A DNA stretch of 64,000 nucleotides from positions 1,054,001-1,118,000 of the forward strand of contig NC_089188.1 in assembly GCF_947507565.1 (NCBI RefSeq), read 5' to 3'. Below the pieces are notes generated by a model. The model searched no databases, was not told the DNA's origin, and saw only the letters and a program-made list of their open reading frames with translations. Position numbers and translations under genes: made by a program. Positions 12,516 through 23,100 of the stretch are shown in pieces. Each line of letters starts with the position of its first letter. Position 1 is the first letter of the stretch. The stretch comes from Oscarella lobularis. Taxonomy: Eukaryota; Porifera; Homoscleromorpha; Homosclerophorida; Oscarellidae.

Positions 12516-12985
12516 ATGCGGTCGAAAGACAAAGAAATCACCGATGCAGAAGCGAAGACAAAGCTCCGTCGTTTAGGTAGGTGCAAACGAATGGACCCGA
12601 GGCCCCCTTTGGGGAAAACGAACGAAACATGCACTCTCTATCCAGATTTAGACGCTTACGCGTCGGTCGTCCACGCTCTCCGAGCTCAGGGAAGTTTCGA
12701 CCAGTAAGCAAAAACGCCTAAAGATCATAGAACGCCCGCGAAACTCTTCTCGCCTCGTTTTTTTCTCGCTAGCGCTAAACGCGACGCGCTCAAACTTCTA
12801 TGCAAGCAACTGCATGAGGTAAGCCCGCGACGCAACAGCATAACCGAAGACCGGAAATTCGACGGGCAGCAAACGACGAAAAACTCGCGATCCTCGGTAA
12901 ACCCATCGCAATAGAGCACGACAATCTCGACGATTTCTTCGGCGAAGATTCGTCGGCGGGCTGGAGCCGACGCGCTGTCGCGGCG
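12516..12985 (+). pseudogene. 5' fragment of an EMSY-like gene (ENT domain)
   Basis: Conceptual exons from an ATG at 12516 (to about 12580, then 12647-12703, 12773-12830, about 12840-12985) give an ENT-domain pattern: EITDAEAKTKLRRL, then LDAYASVVHALRAQG, KLLCKQLHEVS and RRPEIRRAANDEKLAILG. In EMSY the ENT domain is N-terminal, is nuclear and binds chromatin partners. The last two blocks are in different frames, separated by only about 20 bp, too short for an intron. At about 12,985 the sequence switches to the R-family upstream sequence (CGCCCGTATCT). I read it as a gene start truncated at a duplication breakpoint. Confidence 0.65.
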
Positions 12986-13036
12986 AAACCGCCCGTATCT
13001 GTCGCGTTCCGGTTAGCTGAGTGCCAGTTCCTTGTG

Positions 13037-13864
13037 ATGTTTGCACGGAGCTCTGCTCAATTGGAGGTGAACGTTTCGGCTTTCATTTGACCCAGCAGAA
13101 TTTGAAACAACTGTCCATATGTAGCTTCGACTGACTTTTTGCTTTTGTCGGAAACAAATCAACTGCGAGGAATCTCTCTGACCAACGGCTCCACCGACGT
13201 TATAACAGCCATCGGGGGATTGTCGCGCGCAGTAGCGGTTGACTTTTTGGCCGAAACAGAGCAGCTGGTCTGGTCCGACGTGATCGATGATACGATATCC
13301 GTCATAAACAAAAATGGAACAAATAAGCAAATCCTTTTGAAAGGCCTCTCCGTTCCCGACGGACTTGCCGTCGACTGGATAGGGCGAAACGTCTTCTTCA
13401 CCGACACTGGCCTGGACGTCATCGGAGTGGTGGGAGTAGACGTACAGGTAGATGTAAGAAGGCGAATGTAGAAGTTTCAATACAACACTTTTTTCACAGA
13501 ATCAAGTGGCACAGACACATGGCTTCACGTTGGGTTTTCTATTATGGGCGTCACTGTTCTAGCATGCATTGTACTCATCGCAATTCTATTTGCGAGGAAG
13601 CAGCGGCGGTCTGCTGGAAGCAACATTAGCGGCGCACCGTCGTCGCCGGCCACTCACGCTGTCACTATTAGAAATGAGGCGTTCAGATCACCTAGCCCGT
13701 CAGGCGACTTCCCCCAAAAGACCGAAGACGTCGTCTATGCCACGATTGAAGAACATATCTACAACAAACCGCCTCTCAACAAAGTTCCGGGTTCCGTGCC
13801 AAAGACCCGGGCTGCTGCCGCTGCCGCTGCCACTACTACAAGTCTTTACGCGCATATGAAGTAA
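13037..13864 (+). pseudogene. Internally deleted YWTD receptor with TM and tyrosine tail
   Basis: Starts like R1/R2 exon 1, but about 22 bp encoding the hydrophobic core of the signal peptide are missing. Exon 2 (from about 13,128) covers only the first part of propeller 1 and stops after GVVGVD. The next exon (13,501-13,864) jumps straight to a TM segment (LACIVLIAILF) and a cytoplasmic tail homologous to R2 exon 9. The available donors are phase 0 while the TM exon needs phase 1, so the model does not close. The tail is itself intact and carries VVYATI, an ITIM-type V-x-Y-x-x-I, plus HIYNKP and a terminal SLYAHM (YxxM). Probably a pseudogene, though the tail exon could be used by an unseen transcript. 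Confidence 0.7.
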
Positions 13865-14019
13865 CTCTGAAAAAGCTACTCATTGATGTTAACTGTGATG
13901 GTTTTTCAAACGTATACATTTACTCCATTATCAGTGATCCGCAACACTGCACCATTAGCTTTCGCGGGAGTTTGTCAAGTGCTTATCCGGGTCGCGTAGC
14001 GACGTGCGGCAAGATGGAT

Positions 14020-15300
14020 CCTAGCCTCCTCACTTTCCGACTTGTCGCTCTCGTGCCTGTGCAGATTTTCACCGTCGACAGCCGAGATTTTTGACATATC
14101 GAGTCTACGAGCCGGTCCGCCGCCGTCGGTAGGCGAAATCCTTCTTGCCAACTGCCAACTTGGGAAACAGCTTCGTCGTGCCTCACGTCGTCGTGAACAT
14201 GCTTCTATAGAAGGACTTGCTCAACGCGGAAGGTTAACGTCACGTATACTAGACATTTAGCTCTTCAATAGACGCCGTTTGACGAGGCTACCCCTCTACT
14301 CTCTCATGACTGTCGACGAAGAGACCATCGCTAAGTGTCTGAGCGAGCAAGAGCACTTGAAGAGCATCGACATATCGTTCTGTCCTCCTTGGAAAATGTC
14401 GTCGGGACCCCATCGAGGGACTCCCTTACGTACTTCGCTGCGAATCACGTGAAGGGCGACATCGGTTGGAACGCGTTGGAGTATTTTTTAAATTTGAGGT
14501 ATCTCGATCTGAGCTTTACGGATCTCACTATAAAGCATTTTCGCGCTGCGATGACGTCATTACGCCTTTTGGAGCATCTCAATCTATCCGGAACGAGTCT
14601 AACTTGGTATGAAGTATTTTGCACTGCAGATGTTTTCATCGGATGGCCTAACGGAGTTGTTTAAGAATTCGCTGGTGATAATGAGCGCCGGGGATTGGAA
14701 GGCTGACAAAGGCCGTCGATCTACAGTTGAAAATGCAGCGTCTTTTGAGTCTGGACGTTTTTTATGCTGTAATGCGTCCGGGTGAAATTTCGATGAATCC
14801 TGACTCATATTGCGATGAACGTTTGTATATAACGCTTTGTAATATTCTACGCTGCCCTTTATCTCTGACTCATCTTGACGTGTCGTACAACATCGAGTGG
14901 GACCTATTGGCAGATCTGCTTGTGAAAGCAGATCGTCTTGATCAGCTGCGATTCCTTGGTAACATGTCCGAAGATTGGTGTTCTGTGCTTCCCGAGACGT
15001 TGACTTCCCGTCCTAATTTGAAACTGGCTAATTACGCTTTCTTACCTGGCGTTTTGTGCTTTGAGTACCAGTTTCACCAGAATCATGCTCTCAAAAATAG
15101 CGACTATTTCTATTTCGCTCTGTCTGATTATTTCTGGCGGGTGTCCGGTTTCACATCTAACGCACGCGATGGGAAACAACGACTTCTTTTGCCGATTTGC
15201 TACGTTTTGGCGACGTGAACAGGGACGTCCTTAGCTTGTGGAATATCCTCGAACCATCAGCACACTCCGTCGACATCGGAATCGAGGTTTAGACGTGAGC
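14020..15300 (+). pseudogene. Broken leucine-rich-repeat gene (ZYG11/ZER1-like?)
   Basis: Three frames each hold convincing pieces. About 14,306-14,400 reads DEETIAKCLSEQEHLKSIDI. About 14,455-14,610 reads LRYLDLSFTDLT and LEHLNLSGTSLT. About 14,727-15,218 includes LTHLDVSYN. These are LRR units of the kind found in Cul2/Cul5 adaptors such as ZYG11, but that family match is only a resemblance. Frame changes without splice sites and in-frame stops indicate decay. The 3' part is the block also found before R1 and at 19.2 kb. Confidence 0.5.
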
Positions 15301-15474
15301 CTGTTGCTTCGCCAATTCCGCTCACTGCAAGACGGAATAGGACCACGCGTGGCGTTTTCTTTTTGTGCTCAACAGTGAACAAAAATGCAGCTTAGTAACC
15401 CTTCGGGGCATTTCTCCAATCACACGCACTTCAATCGACAGCGTGTCACTCCCAACTCATTCTGCATGAGGGTG

Positions 15475-15484
15475 TTTCAGTTTC
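15475..15484 (+). promoter_or_regulatory. ISRE-like TTTCNNTTTC site upstream of R2
   Basis: TTTCAGTTTC, 55 bp before the R2 ATG, in the same position as upstream of R1. See the R1 site for the caveats. Confidence 0.25.
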
Positions 15485-15538
15485 AGTGGGCTCGCCCGTA
15501 TCTACCGCGCTCCGGTAGCTGAGTGCCAGTTCCTTGTG

Positions 15539-18500
15539 ATGTTTGCACAGTTTTTTCTTGGCCTGCTGCTGGAGCTCTGCTCAATTGGAGGTGAACATTT
15601 GGGCTTTCATTTGACCCAGCAGCATGAAACAACTGTCCGTTTGTTCTTTATAGCTTCAGCTGACTTTTTGCTATTGTCGGAAACAAATCAACTGCGAGGA
15701 ATCTCTCTGACTAGCGGCTCCACCGACGTTATAACAGCCATCAGAGGATTGTCACGCGCTATAGCAGTTGACTATTTGGCCGAAACAGAACAGCTTTTCT
15801 GGTCAGACTTGACCCACAAGACGATATCAGCCATAAACAAAAATGGAACAAATCAACGAGTCCTTCTAAAAGGACTCTCCGTTCCCGATGGACTTACCGT
15901 TGACTGGATAGGTAAAAACGTCTACTTCACCGACACAGGGCTTGACGTCATCGGAGTGGTGGGAGTAGACGGAAGTTTTCCTCGTATTCTTATCGATTCG
16001 GCGCTGGACGAGCCGCGAGCCATTTCAGTCAATCCAGCAGCCGGGTACATGTACTGGACAGACTGGGGGGCAACAGCCAAAATTGAACGATCGTACATGA
16101 GCGGGCGAGGTCGAACAACAATTATCAGCGGGAATCTCCGCTGGCCGAACGGTCTCTGCTTAGATATCGTCGGCAAGCGCATGTATTGGATTGATGGGTT
16201 TTACGATAAGGTGACTAGGAAATCTTACGTTTTTCTGCTACTTTTGATTGAGTACTTTATCTCAGATTGAGTCTTCTGATCTCAACGGATCTGGTCGCAA
16301 AGTCATCTCTTCTATACGTGACTATCATCCGTTTGGTATAACTCTCAATGGTTCCTATCTGTTCTGGACTGCCAGGTCGAGAAAAGCTGTCTATAAAACG
16401 TCTCTGAATGGAGGCAATTCTGTTTCTTTTGCCACGCTTACGGCTACTCCCTTTGGCATAACCGTCTATCGTGATTCCTTCAAAGGAGGTGATTAACTGA
16501 ATAAGTTACGTATTTAGGCTACTATGTTGGGTACTCTAGGAATGAATGGCTGCTCGGGAAGAAAATGCGATCAGCTTTGTCTGCCGGAACCTTCAATGTC
16601 CTTTGTATGTGCGTGCAGCTACGGTGAACTACAAAACGACCACCGAACGTGTAAAAGTACGTACACTACAGTAGAAAAAATCTTTTTATGTACTTACTGT
16701 ACTATCTAGGTCCCGACAGTTTTTTACTTGTTAGCGACTTTGACTCGGTCCGAGGTCTGGCTATTGACACGTTAGAAAATGCAATCAAATCACACACCGG
16801 TTTTACGAGAGCTATAGCCGTCGACTACGATCCTCTGACTGACGACATCTACTACACAGACGTTTCCGTCGGCTCTATTGAACGCATTTTGTTCCGAACC
16901 GGTGCTAGGACAACCGTCGTCGGTTCTCTCGCAGTTGCCGATGGTGTTGCTGTAGATTGGATCGGCCGAAACTTATTCTACACCGACGCGGGTCTCGATC
17001 ACATTGGAATGGCTCGTCTCGACGGCACGGGTCACGTAGTCGTGATAGCTTCCGGTTTAGACCAGCCTAGAGCAATTGCTCTTGCATTAGAAGAAGGGTA
17101 ATCACTGCAGCTTCCTTTATAGGCTCTTTTAGTTAATTCACGTTTCTGTAGACTGATGTTTTGGACAGATTGGGGAACGACTCCGAAGATCGAGAAGGCG
17201 TGGATGGATGGAACTAATCGAAGAATGATAGTGAGCGGTAATCTCGGATGGCCAAACGGTATCGCTCTCGATACCACGACCCAAACTCTTTACTGGGTCG
17301 ATGCGCAACTTGATAAAGTACGAGATAGGAAACTGAATGTTTCTAGTTTGAAACGTCGTTTTAGGTGGAAAAATGCCATTTCAACGGAAACGGTCGAACA
17401 GTTCTCTCCCAGCCGTCCGATCCCATTCATCCGTACGGCTTGGCGCTCTACGACGGCTATTTGTACTGGACTGATTGGATCGCTAAAAATGTCGTTCGCA
17501 TGCCGATTGACGGCGGCAGCAATCACAGCGTTTACGCTCTACCGTTTCCTCGTCTCAAGCAACCGAGTGGACTGGTGGTCCACAATTCGACTGCTCGTCG
17601 CATGGAACAAAATTCTTGTTCCGTCTCCAACGGCAACTGCCTACAATTTTGCGTCGCCGTTCCCGGGGGCCGTCGTTGCGCGTGCTCCGCTTCGGAGACC
17701 GATGCTTGCAAGCCAGTCATTGTTTCTGGACCAACGTCGACGACTGTCTATCAACTCAGCGCCGTTACTTTGAATTGCACGGTAGGTGGGCTCGTGACAA
17801 CGGGAGTAGCAATCAGTTCGTTTGGATGGAAGAAAAATGGCATAACGATGCGCACTCAATACGGAAGCAGTTCGGCGGACATTCGCACTTTGTGGACGAT
17901 TCCAGCAGCTACGAAATTAGACGGCGGATTGTATTCCTGCTGGGCAACGAATAAGTATGGCACTCGCACTTCTTCTAGCGCTCTTCTCATCGTGGCAGGT
18001 AATCAACGTACTTAGTAGCGTACAGGGGTTGAAATTTTGTGGCCTTTAGATAGTCCTACTACGGTTAATCCAACTACCCCGACTACTGCCAATCCGACTA
18101 CTCCTTCGACTGCCAATCCAACTACTCCTACTACTGCCAATCCAACTACTCCTTCTACGGCTATTCCGACTACTCCTACTACTGCCAATCCGGCGTTTCA
18201 GCCAGGTATGTCGTCAGTTTTTTAATGACCAAATACACGACCAAAGCATCATTGATTTTTTACAGAATCGGTGGGCTCAAACATGTGGCTTTTCGTTGGG
18301 CTTTCTTTTCTGGGCGCAGTTGTTCTGGGATGTATTATTCTTATCGCGATTCCTCTTGCAAGGAGGCAGCGGCAGTCTGCGAGAAACAACAGCGCACCGC
18401 CGAATAACGAAGCAGCCCCAGCCGTTATCATCTATAAAAAAAATGCGGCATACAGGCCGCCTTGCTCGACGTACGATACTACTACTAAGACCGATGAACC

Positions 18501-18552
18501 AATCTATGCCACTATTGACGAAAATGTCTGCAACAAACCTCGCTACTACTAG
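15539..18552 (+). CDS. R2: YWTD-EGF-Ig transmembrane receptor with tyrosine tail
   Basis: Nine exons close in frame to 859 residues: 15539-15590, 15654-16210, 16266-16488, 16540-16656, 16710-17097, 17152-17317, 17365-17998, 18050-18205, 18266-18552. Order: signal peptide ([17 protein letters not shown]); propeller 1 (FTDTG, YWTDWG, YWIDG); EGF ([12 protein letters not shown]); propeller 2 (YYTDV, YTDAG, FWTDWG, YWVDA, YWTDW); EGF ([12 protein letters not shown]); Ig (YSCWATNKYG); a stalk of repeated NPTTPTTA-like units; a TM segment about residues 770-793 (VGLSFLGAVVLGCIILIAI) followed by ARRQRQ; a short tail with EPIYATIDEN. The tail motif is YxxI but has Pro at -2, so it only resembles an ITIM. 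Type I plasma-membrane receptor by topology; ligand unknown. Confidence 0.88.
18050..18205 (+). repeat. Thr/Pro stalk repeat within R2 (exon 8)
   Basis: One phase 1-1 exon made of near-repeats of 12 and 24 bp encoding NPTTP(S/T)TA units. It is a mucin-like stalk between the Ig and TM exons, and R1 lacks it. Confidence 0.75.
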
Positions 18553-18821
18553 TACTAGAAGTATGCTGTGCCAAAGCCTGCGACGTTCTCTTCACGCCTT
18601 CAGTGCAAATGAAGTAACTCTATAAACCAATTCCTTTAGTTTGTGCCCATTTCGTGTCGACGTGATTAACTTTTTTTCTACTCTTTTAGTCAAATATGTA
18701 CCAGGTATGCTCCTCCGCACAGCCGCAGCTCCTGCCCACACAGTTGCCCGCACCATGCCCGCACAGAAGTAAAATCAATTGCAGCCTCGCGAGCTCAGGC
18801 CCTTCTCCCTGATCTCTCGTC

Positions 18822-19175
18822 CATAAAAGCTACAAACAAACCTGATCAAGAAAGCATCCCCAGTTTGTCTATAAAGCTTTGGTTGGAAATGAAGGAGCAG
18901 TTGCCAGTGATGCTTGTCTGGAAACTTTTCAAGTTTTGCTGTCATGCCAAGTTCTCTCGGCAAGGGGCAGATGAAGAACTACGTGCACTTGGGGCATTTA
19001 GTGGAAACACAAACCTGAAAAATACAAAATTCAAGAATGTTCTTTTCGTAAATACTGAGAGCACCTGAAATTGTTCGATGACCTACAATCATGCTACAAT
19101 GACCAAAGCGTTCAAGTTGCCGTTATGACTGAAACTATTTACGGCAGAATTTTTACAAAAACTGTACGTAAATAG
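18822..19175 (+). pseudogene. Vanin-like 3' fragment
   Basis: Matches the 3' part of the vanin-like gene (4195-4665), including CCHAKFSRQ and the ALGAFSG block, but with small insertions, a missing middle section and shifted frames. It ends with the same GGCAGAATTTTTAC string as the parent. A relic of a duplication that carried vanin 3' sequence next to a receptor gene. Confidence 0.8.
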
Positions 19176-19179
19176 GTCT

Positions 19180-19770
19180 AGTAGTACATGTCTATGTTTT
19201 GTGTAAAGGCAATGTCACTTTCTTGCCGCCCTCCCTCGCCCGATTTCTGGCGGGTGTCCGGTTTCACATCTAACGCACGCAATGAGGAACAACGACTTCT
19301 TTTGCCGGATTTGCTACGTTTTGGCAACGTGAGCAGGAACGTCCTTAGTTTGTGGAATATCCTCGAACCATCAGCACACTCTGTCGACATCGGAAAAGAG
19401 GTTTCTACTACGTCGCAAACGTGAGCCTGTTGCTTCAGCAATTCCGCTCACTGCAAGACGGAAAATAGGACCGCGCGTTTATCGTCGGTCTCTTCTATCG
19501 ACTCTTCAAACTCCCCTCGTTCGAGAAGAGCCCGTTGTCGAGCTCATTCCGATGCTCAAGCGTCAGACAGGAATTTTCCTCTTCGACAACGAAATTCTTT
19601 TCTGTCTGCTTGGGAACGTGGAGAGCGAATCAGTCCGAGCCTTGTGAAATCCGTATGCGTCAGACATTGCTTGAGGGCGGCCACGTTTTCCTGCTGAATT
19701 GGAGTGGTTTTCGTTCCCAAAAGACTGGACGGAACTAAGCTAACTCCAGAAATTAGCACTTCACAAATGT
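19180..19770 (+). pseudogene. Fragments of the LRR-associated gene, copy 3
   Basis: Begins with the GTCTATGTTTTGTGTAAAG string found after the real vanin gene, then the VSGFTSNAR block in a longer version. At about 19,500-19,690 another frame reads ELIPMLKRQTGIFLFDN and ILFCLLGNVESESVRALV. The frames do not join. Same unrecognised gene as at 14-15.3 kb, non-functional here. Confidence 0.5.
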
Positions 19771-20096
19771 GCTAGTGGCGATCTCAGACTGTACAAGCAC
19801 AATACAGTTCATTAGATGCCACTGTTGAAGTACAAAAGACTACTTCCTACTTCCTTTAACATCAGTGTGAATCCAGTCACGGATGTCTTATCAAGATGAC
19901 AGTAATACTGGTGAATGGCGACATAGGCGGACGCCAAGTGCCAAGTGCTAGCGCCTGAGGAGTGATGCGGATGTGGAGGTGGCCTTGAGCTCAGGGAATC
20001 CGTCTGCGCTTCATTAGTGAGCACGGGTTGGCACGGACCAGTTGGCGCTCGCCCCTCAAGTTCGTCGCCCGTCGTCGTACGTCGTCGCCTGTCGCA

Positions 20097-20124
20097 ATGC
20101 TAAGGCAATTTCACCTTCCTCTTT

Positions 20125-20155
<31 letters not shown>

Positions 20156-23100
20156 GACGATCATAGAGGCAATGGACCCACCTGAAACAACTGAACCAAC
20201 AACAAGTGAGCAGTGCGTCACCTGACGCAACCATAGGGAAACGATTGACGCGTTCTTTGTTGGGGAAGGGGAGGGAAGGGAGGGGGGGAAGAGGAGTAGT
20301 ATATATAGGCTCACGGATCTTAGAAGAGAAGATGTGATAGACTATCATCTTCCTTTTCCCTCTCCTCGAACGCGTTAGAATGACAAAGCTCGCCCTTTTG
20401 ACCTCGCATGCGTTGTCCTTTTTGGATTGGTGCCAACACGTCGCCTCGCGCTTATCGTCCCCCCCAATATAGTTCCAGACGAATTTCTCATTGTTGCCGA
20501 AACCACTTCCCTTCGGCTCGTGACTCCGAACGGCTCCCTGGTCCGGACAATCGAGAACACGCAAACGCAACGCGTCGTCGGCGTCGCGCACGACGTCGAC
20601 ACTCAGACTATTTTCTGGACGGACACCACTCTCGACGCGATCGTCACCTCGAACGTCGACGGCACGAATGTTCGAACGATCGTCTCGCGACTCGTTATAC
20701 CGAGCGGAGTCGCCTACGATTCATCGGCCAAGCACGTCTATTTCTCCGACTCGAGCTTAGATATAATCGGTGTCGCTACGTTGGACGGTAATTATTCCAT
20801 GCCGCTCATCAGCACGGATCTCGTCGAACCACGTGCGATTATTCTCCAACCGTCGATGGGGTAAATGATCGAGAGTAGAACGGAGTGTTAGACTATTACT
20901 CTAGTCGCTCGTACGAAGGTATATGTACTGGATTGATTTGGGATCGAAAGCCAAAATCGAACGCGCGTTTATGAGCGGCAATAATCGAACTGCGCTAATT
21001 GAGGGGTATGACCTCGGCTGGCCCAACGGATTGACGATATCCGGCGAACGTCTCTATTGGATCGACGGAAAAGCGGACAAGGTTTTATCTCACGACTATA
21101 TCGCAATTCCTTCTTTCCATCGTCTTTTCGCGCAGATGGAGTCGAGCGACCTCAATGGGAACGATCGTCAGGTGATGTTGACCTTTTCCGCGAACATTCA
21201 CCCCTTCGGAATGGCGATCACTTCGGAGACGATCTATTTTACGGATCGTTACGCTCGCGTCGTGTACGGCCTGCCGATGAGCTCCAATCTCAGCGAATCG
21301 GACCTCAGCGTCGTGACGAGGACGAGATCGACGCCTTACGGCCTTTCGCTCTACCGCGCGGGCGAGAACGCAACCGGTAGTCCCCGCTTATCAATCATCT
21401 CTGCATATGTTTTCTATTTTTAGAAGTGAACCGTTGCTCGCTGAATAATGGCGATTGTGAACAAATGTGCCTCGCTGAGCCGACGGGGCGGACGTGTGCC
21501 TGCAGCGTCGGAGTCCTAAAGCCAGACGGCGTGTCGTGCGGCGGTACGTCGGTCGTCACGTACTATCTTCGTTTGCTTTTATCGATTCTTTTTTCTGCTA
21601 ATAGAGCCCGACACTATTATCTTTCTCGTCGAAAACGACGACATTCACGGATACGTGTTGAGAAACGGCGCACTTCAACCGGCGATAGCGCCGATTACGA
21701 CCGTCAAGAAGCCGCTCTCCGTCACCGTCGATCCGACGACGGACATGTTATACGTTACGGACATAACGGACAGGGCGATTGTCGAAGTGACGAAAGACGG
21801 CCAAAAGCGACTCGTTCTCGACGATCCTCCTCTGTCCTATGCGGACAACATCGCCGTCGACTACGTCAGCAGAGTGCTCTACTATACGGACCGAACGGCT
21901 AATATTATCGGCGTCGTCAGCGTGAAGGGCGATTGGCGGAAGACGCTTATCAGTGGTTTGGACGAGCCGCGTGGGTTGAAATTGGATATTGCGGAAGGGT
22001 GAGTTGGAAAGTCGGTTTTCGCTTTCTTCTGACATCCTTTCACATGGCTTGTCTAGACAGCACTCTAAACTGCTATTTCTGTGTATTTCAGGATGATTTA
22101 TTGGTCGGACTGGGGTTCTGTGCCGAAAATTGAACGTGTTTCAATGACGGGGGAGCGTCGTCAGGTGCTCGTATCCACGCTAATCGTATGGCCCAACGGG
22201 ATCACTCTCGACTTGGCCAAAAGACTTCTCTACTGGGCCGATGCTAGATTGGATAGAGTAAGAGAAGAAAAGTTAGTCAAAAAAGAAACAGTAAGCGAGA
22301 CGATTTCTTGTTTAGATCGAAGTCTGCAATTTCGACGGAACAAATCGACGTCTCCTTGGCACGTACTCTCAAGTGCATCCGTACGCCTTGGACATATACG
22401 GCGACTTGCTCATCTGGTCTGACTGGCAACACAACAAGATAGGAGCAGTGAACATAGACGGCAGTAATTTCAAAGTCTTCGTTGCTCCGCACGTTTCCTT
22501 TCGCCAACCGACCGGCCTAAGCGTCTACAATAGCTCCGCGCCACTCGGTATGAATAGGCTCTCGTTTTGATGTGTAGAAGTCCAAATGATTTCCTTTTCT
22601 TCAGCTACAAGTGCCTGTTTGGACAATGACTGTTCCTCGAATCAGGTTTGCGTGCCGGAGAACAGCACGGCGTACCAATGCGTCTGCAAATTCGGCAATT
22701 ACAATCCATCGACGGAGAAGTGCGATCGTAAGGAGAAAAAAATCGAAGATTATTTTTAGTCGTGTCGTCTACCTATTTTCTTTTGTTTCAGGTCCGTCTC
22801 AGTTCCTTCTCCTCGCCGAAGACGGAGAAATACATGGCGTGAATCTTTCCTCGACGGCAACCAATCCGGTCGAAGCGATATCGCGAATTCCCAATGTAAG
22901 CGCGCACGGCATCGATTACGACGCGAAGACGGAAATGATCTATTGGACGCGGCCAGAAACGGGCGAAATCTGGTCGTCGCGTCTGAACGACACGACAGGC
23001 AAATCGAGATCGGTGGTAAATACTGACATTACTCTAGTACAACCGACGGCAATAGCCGTCGATTGGATGTCTCGGCTCTTGTACTACACCGAGTGGAACG

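Noticed and set aside
18001-18240. CRISPR-like short repeats near 18.1 kb and 25.4-25.7 kb
   Set aside because: They are in-frame coding tandem repeats (Thr/Pro stalks) without unique spacers, in a eukaryotic gene context.
20100-20591. Minus-strand ORF with poly-Asp/Thr opposite the GTC repeat
   Set aside because: Antisense of a microsatellite; no other coding evidence.
5229-22422. YWTD genes as LRP5/6 orthologues
   Set aside because: Propeller-EGF order is similar, but LDLR-A repeats and the PPPSP tail motifs are missing and Ig domains are present, so orthology is not supported.
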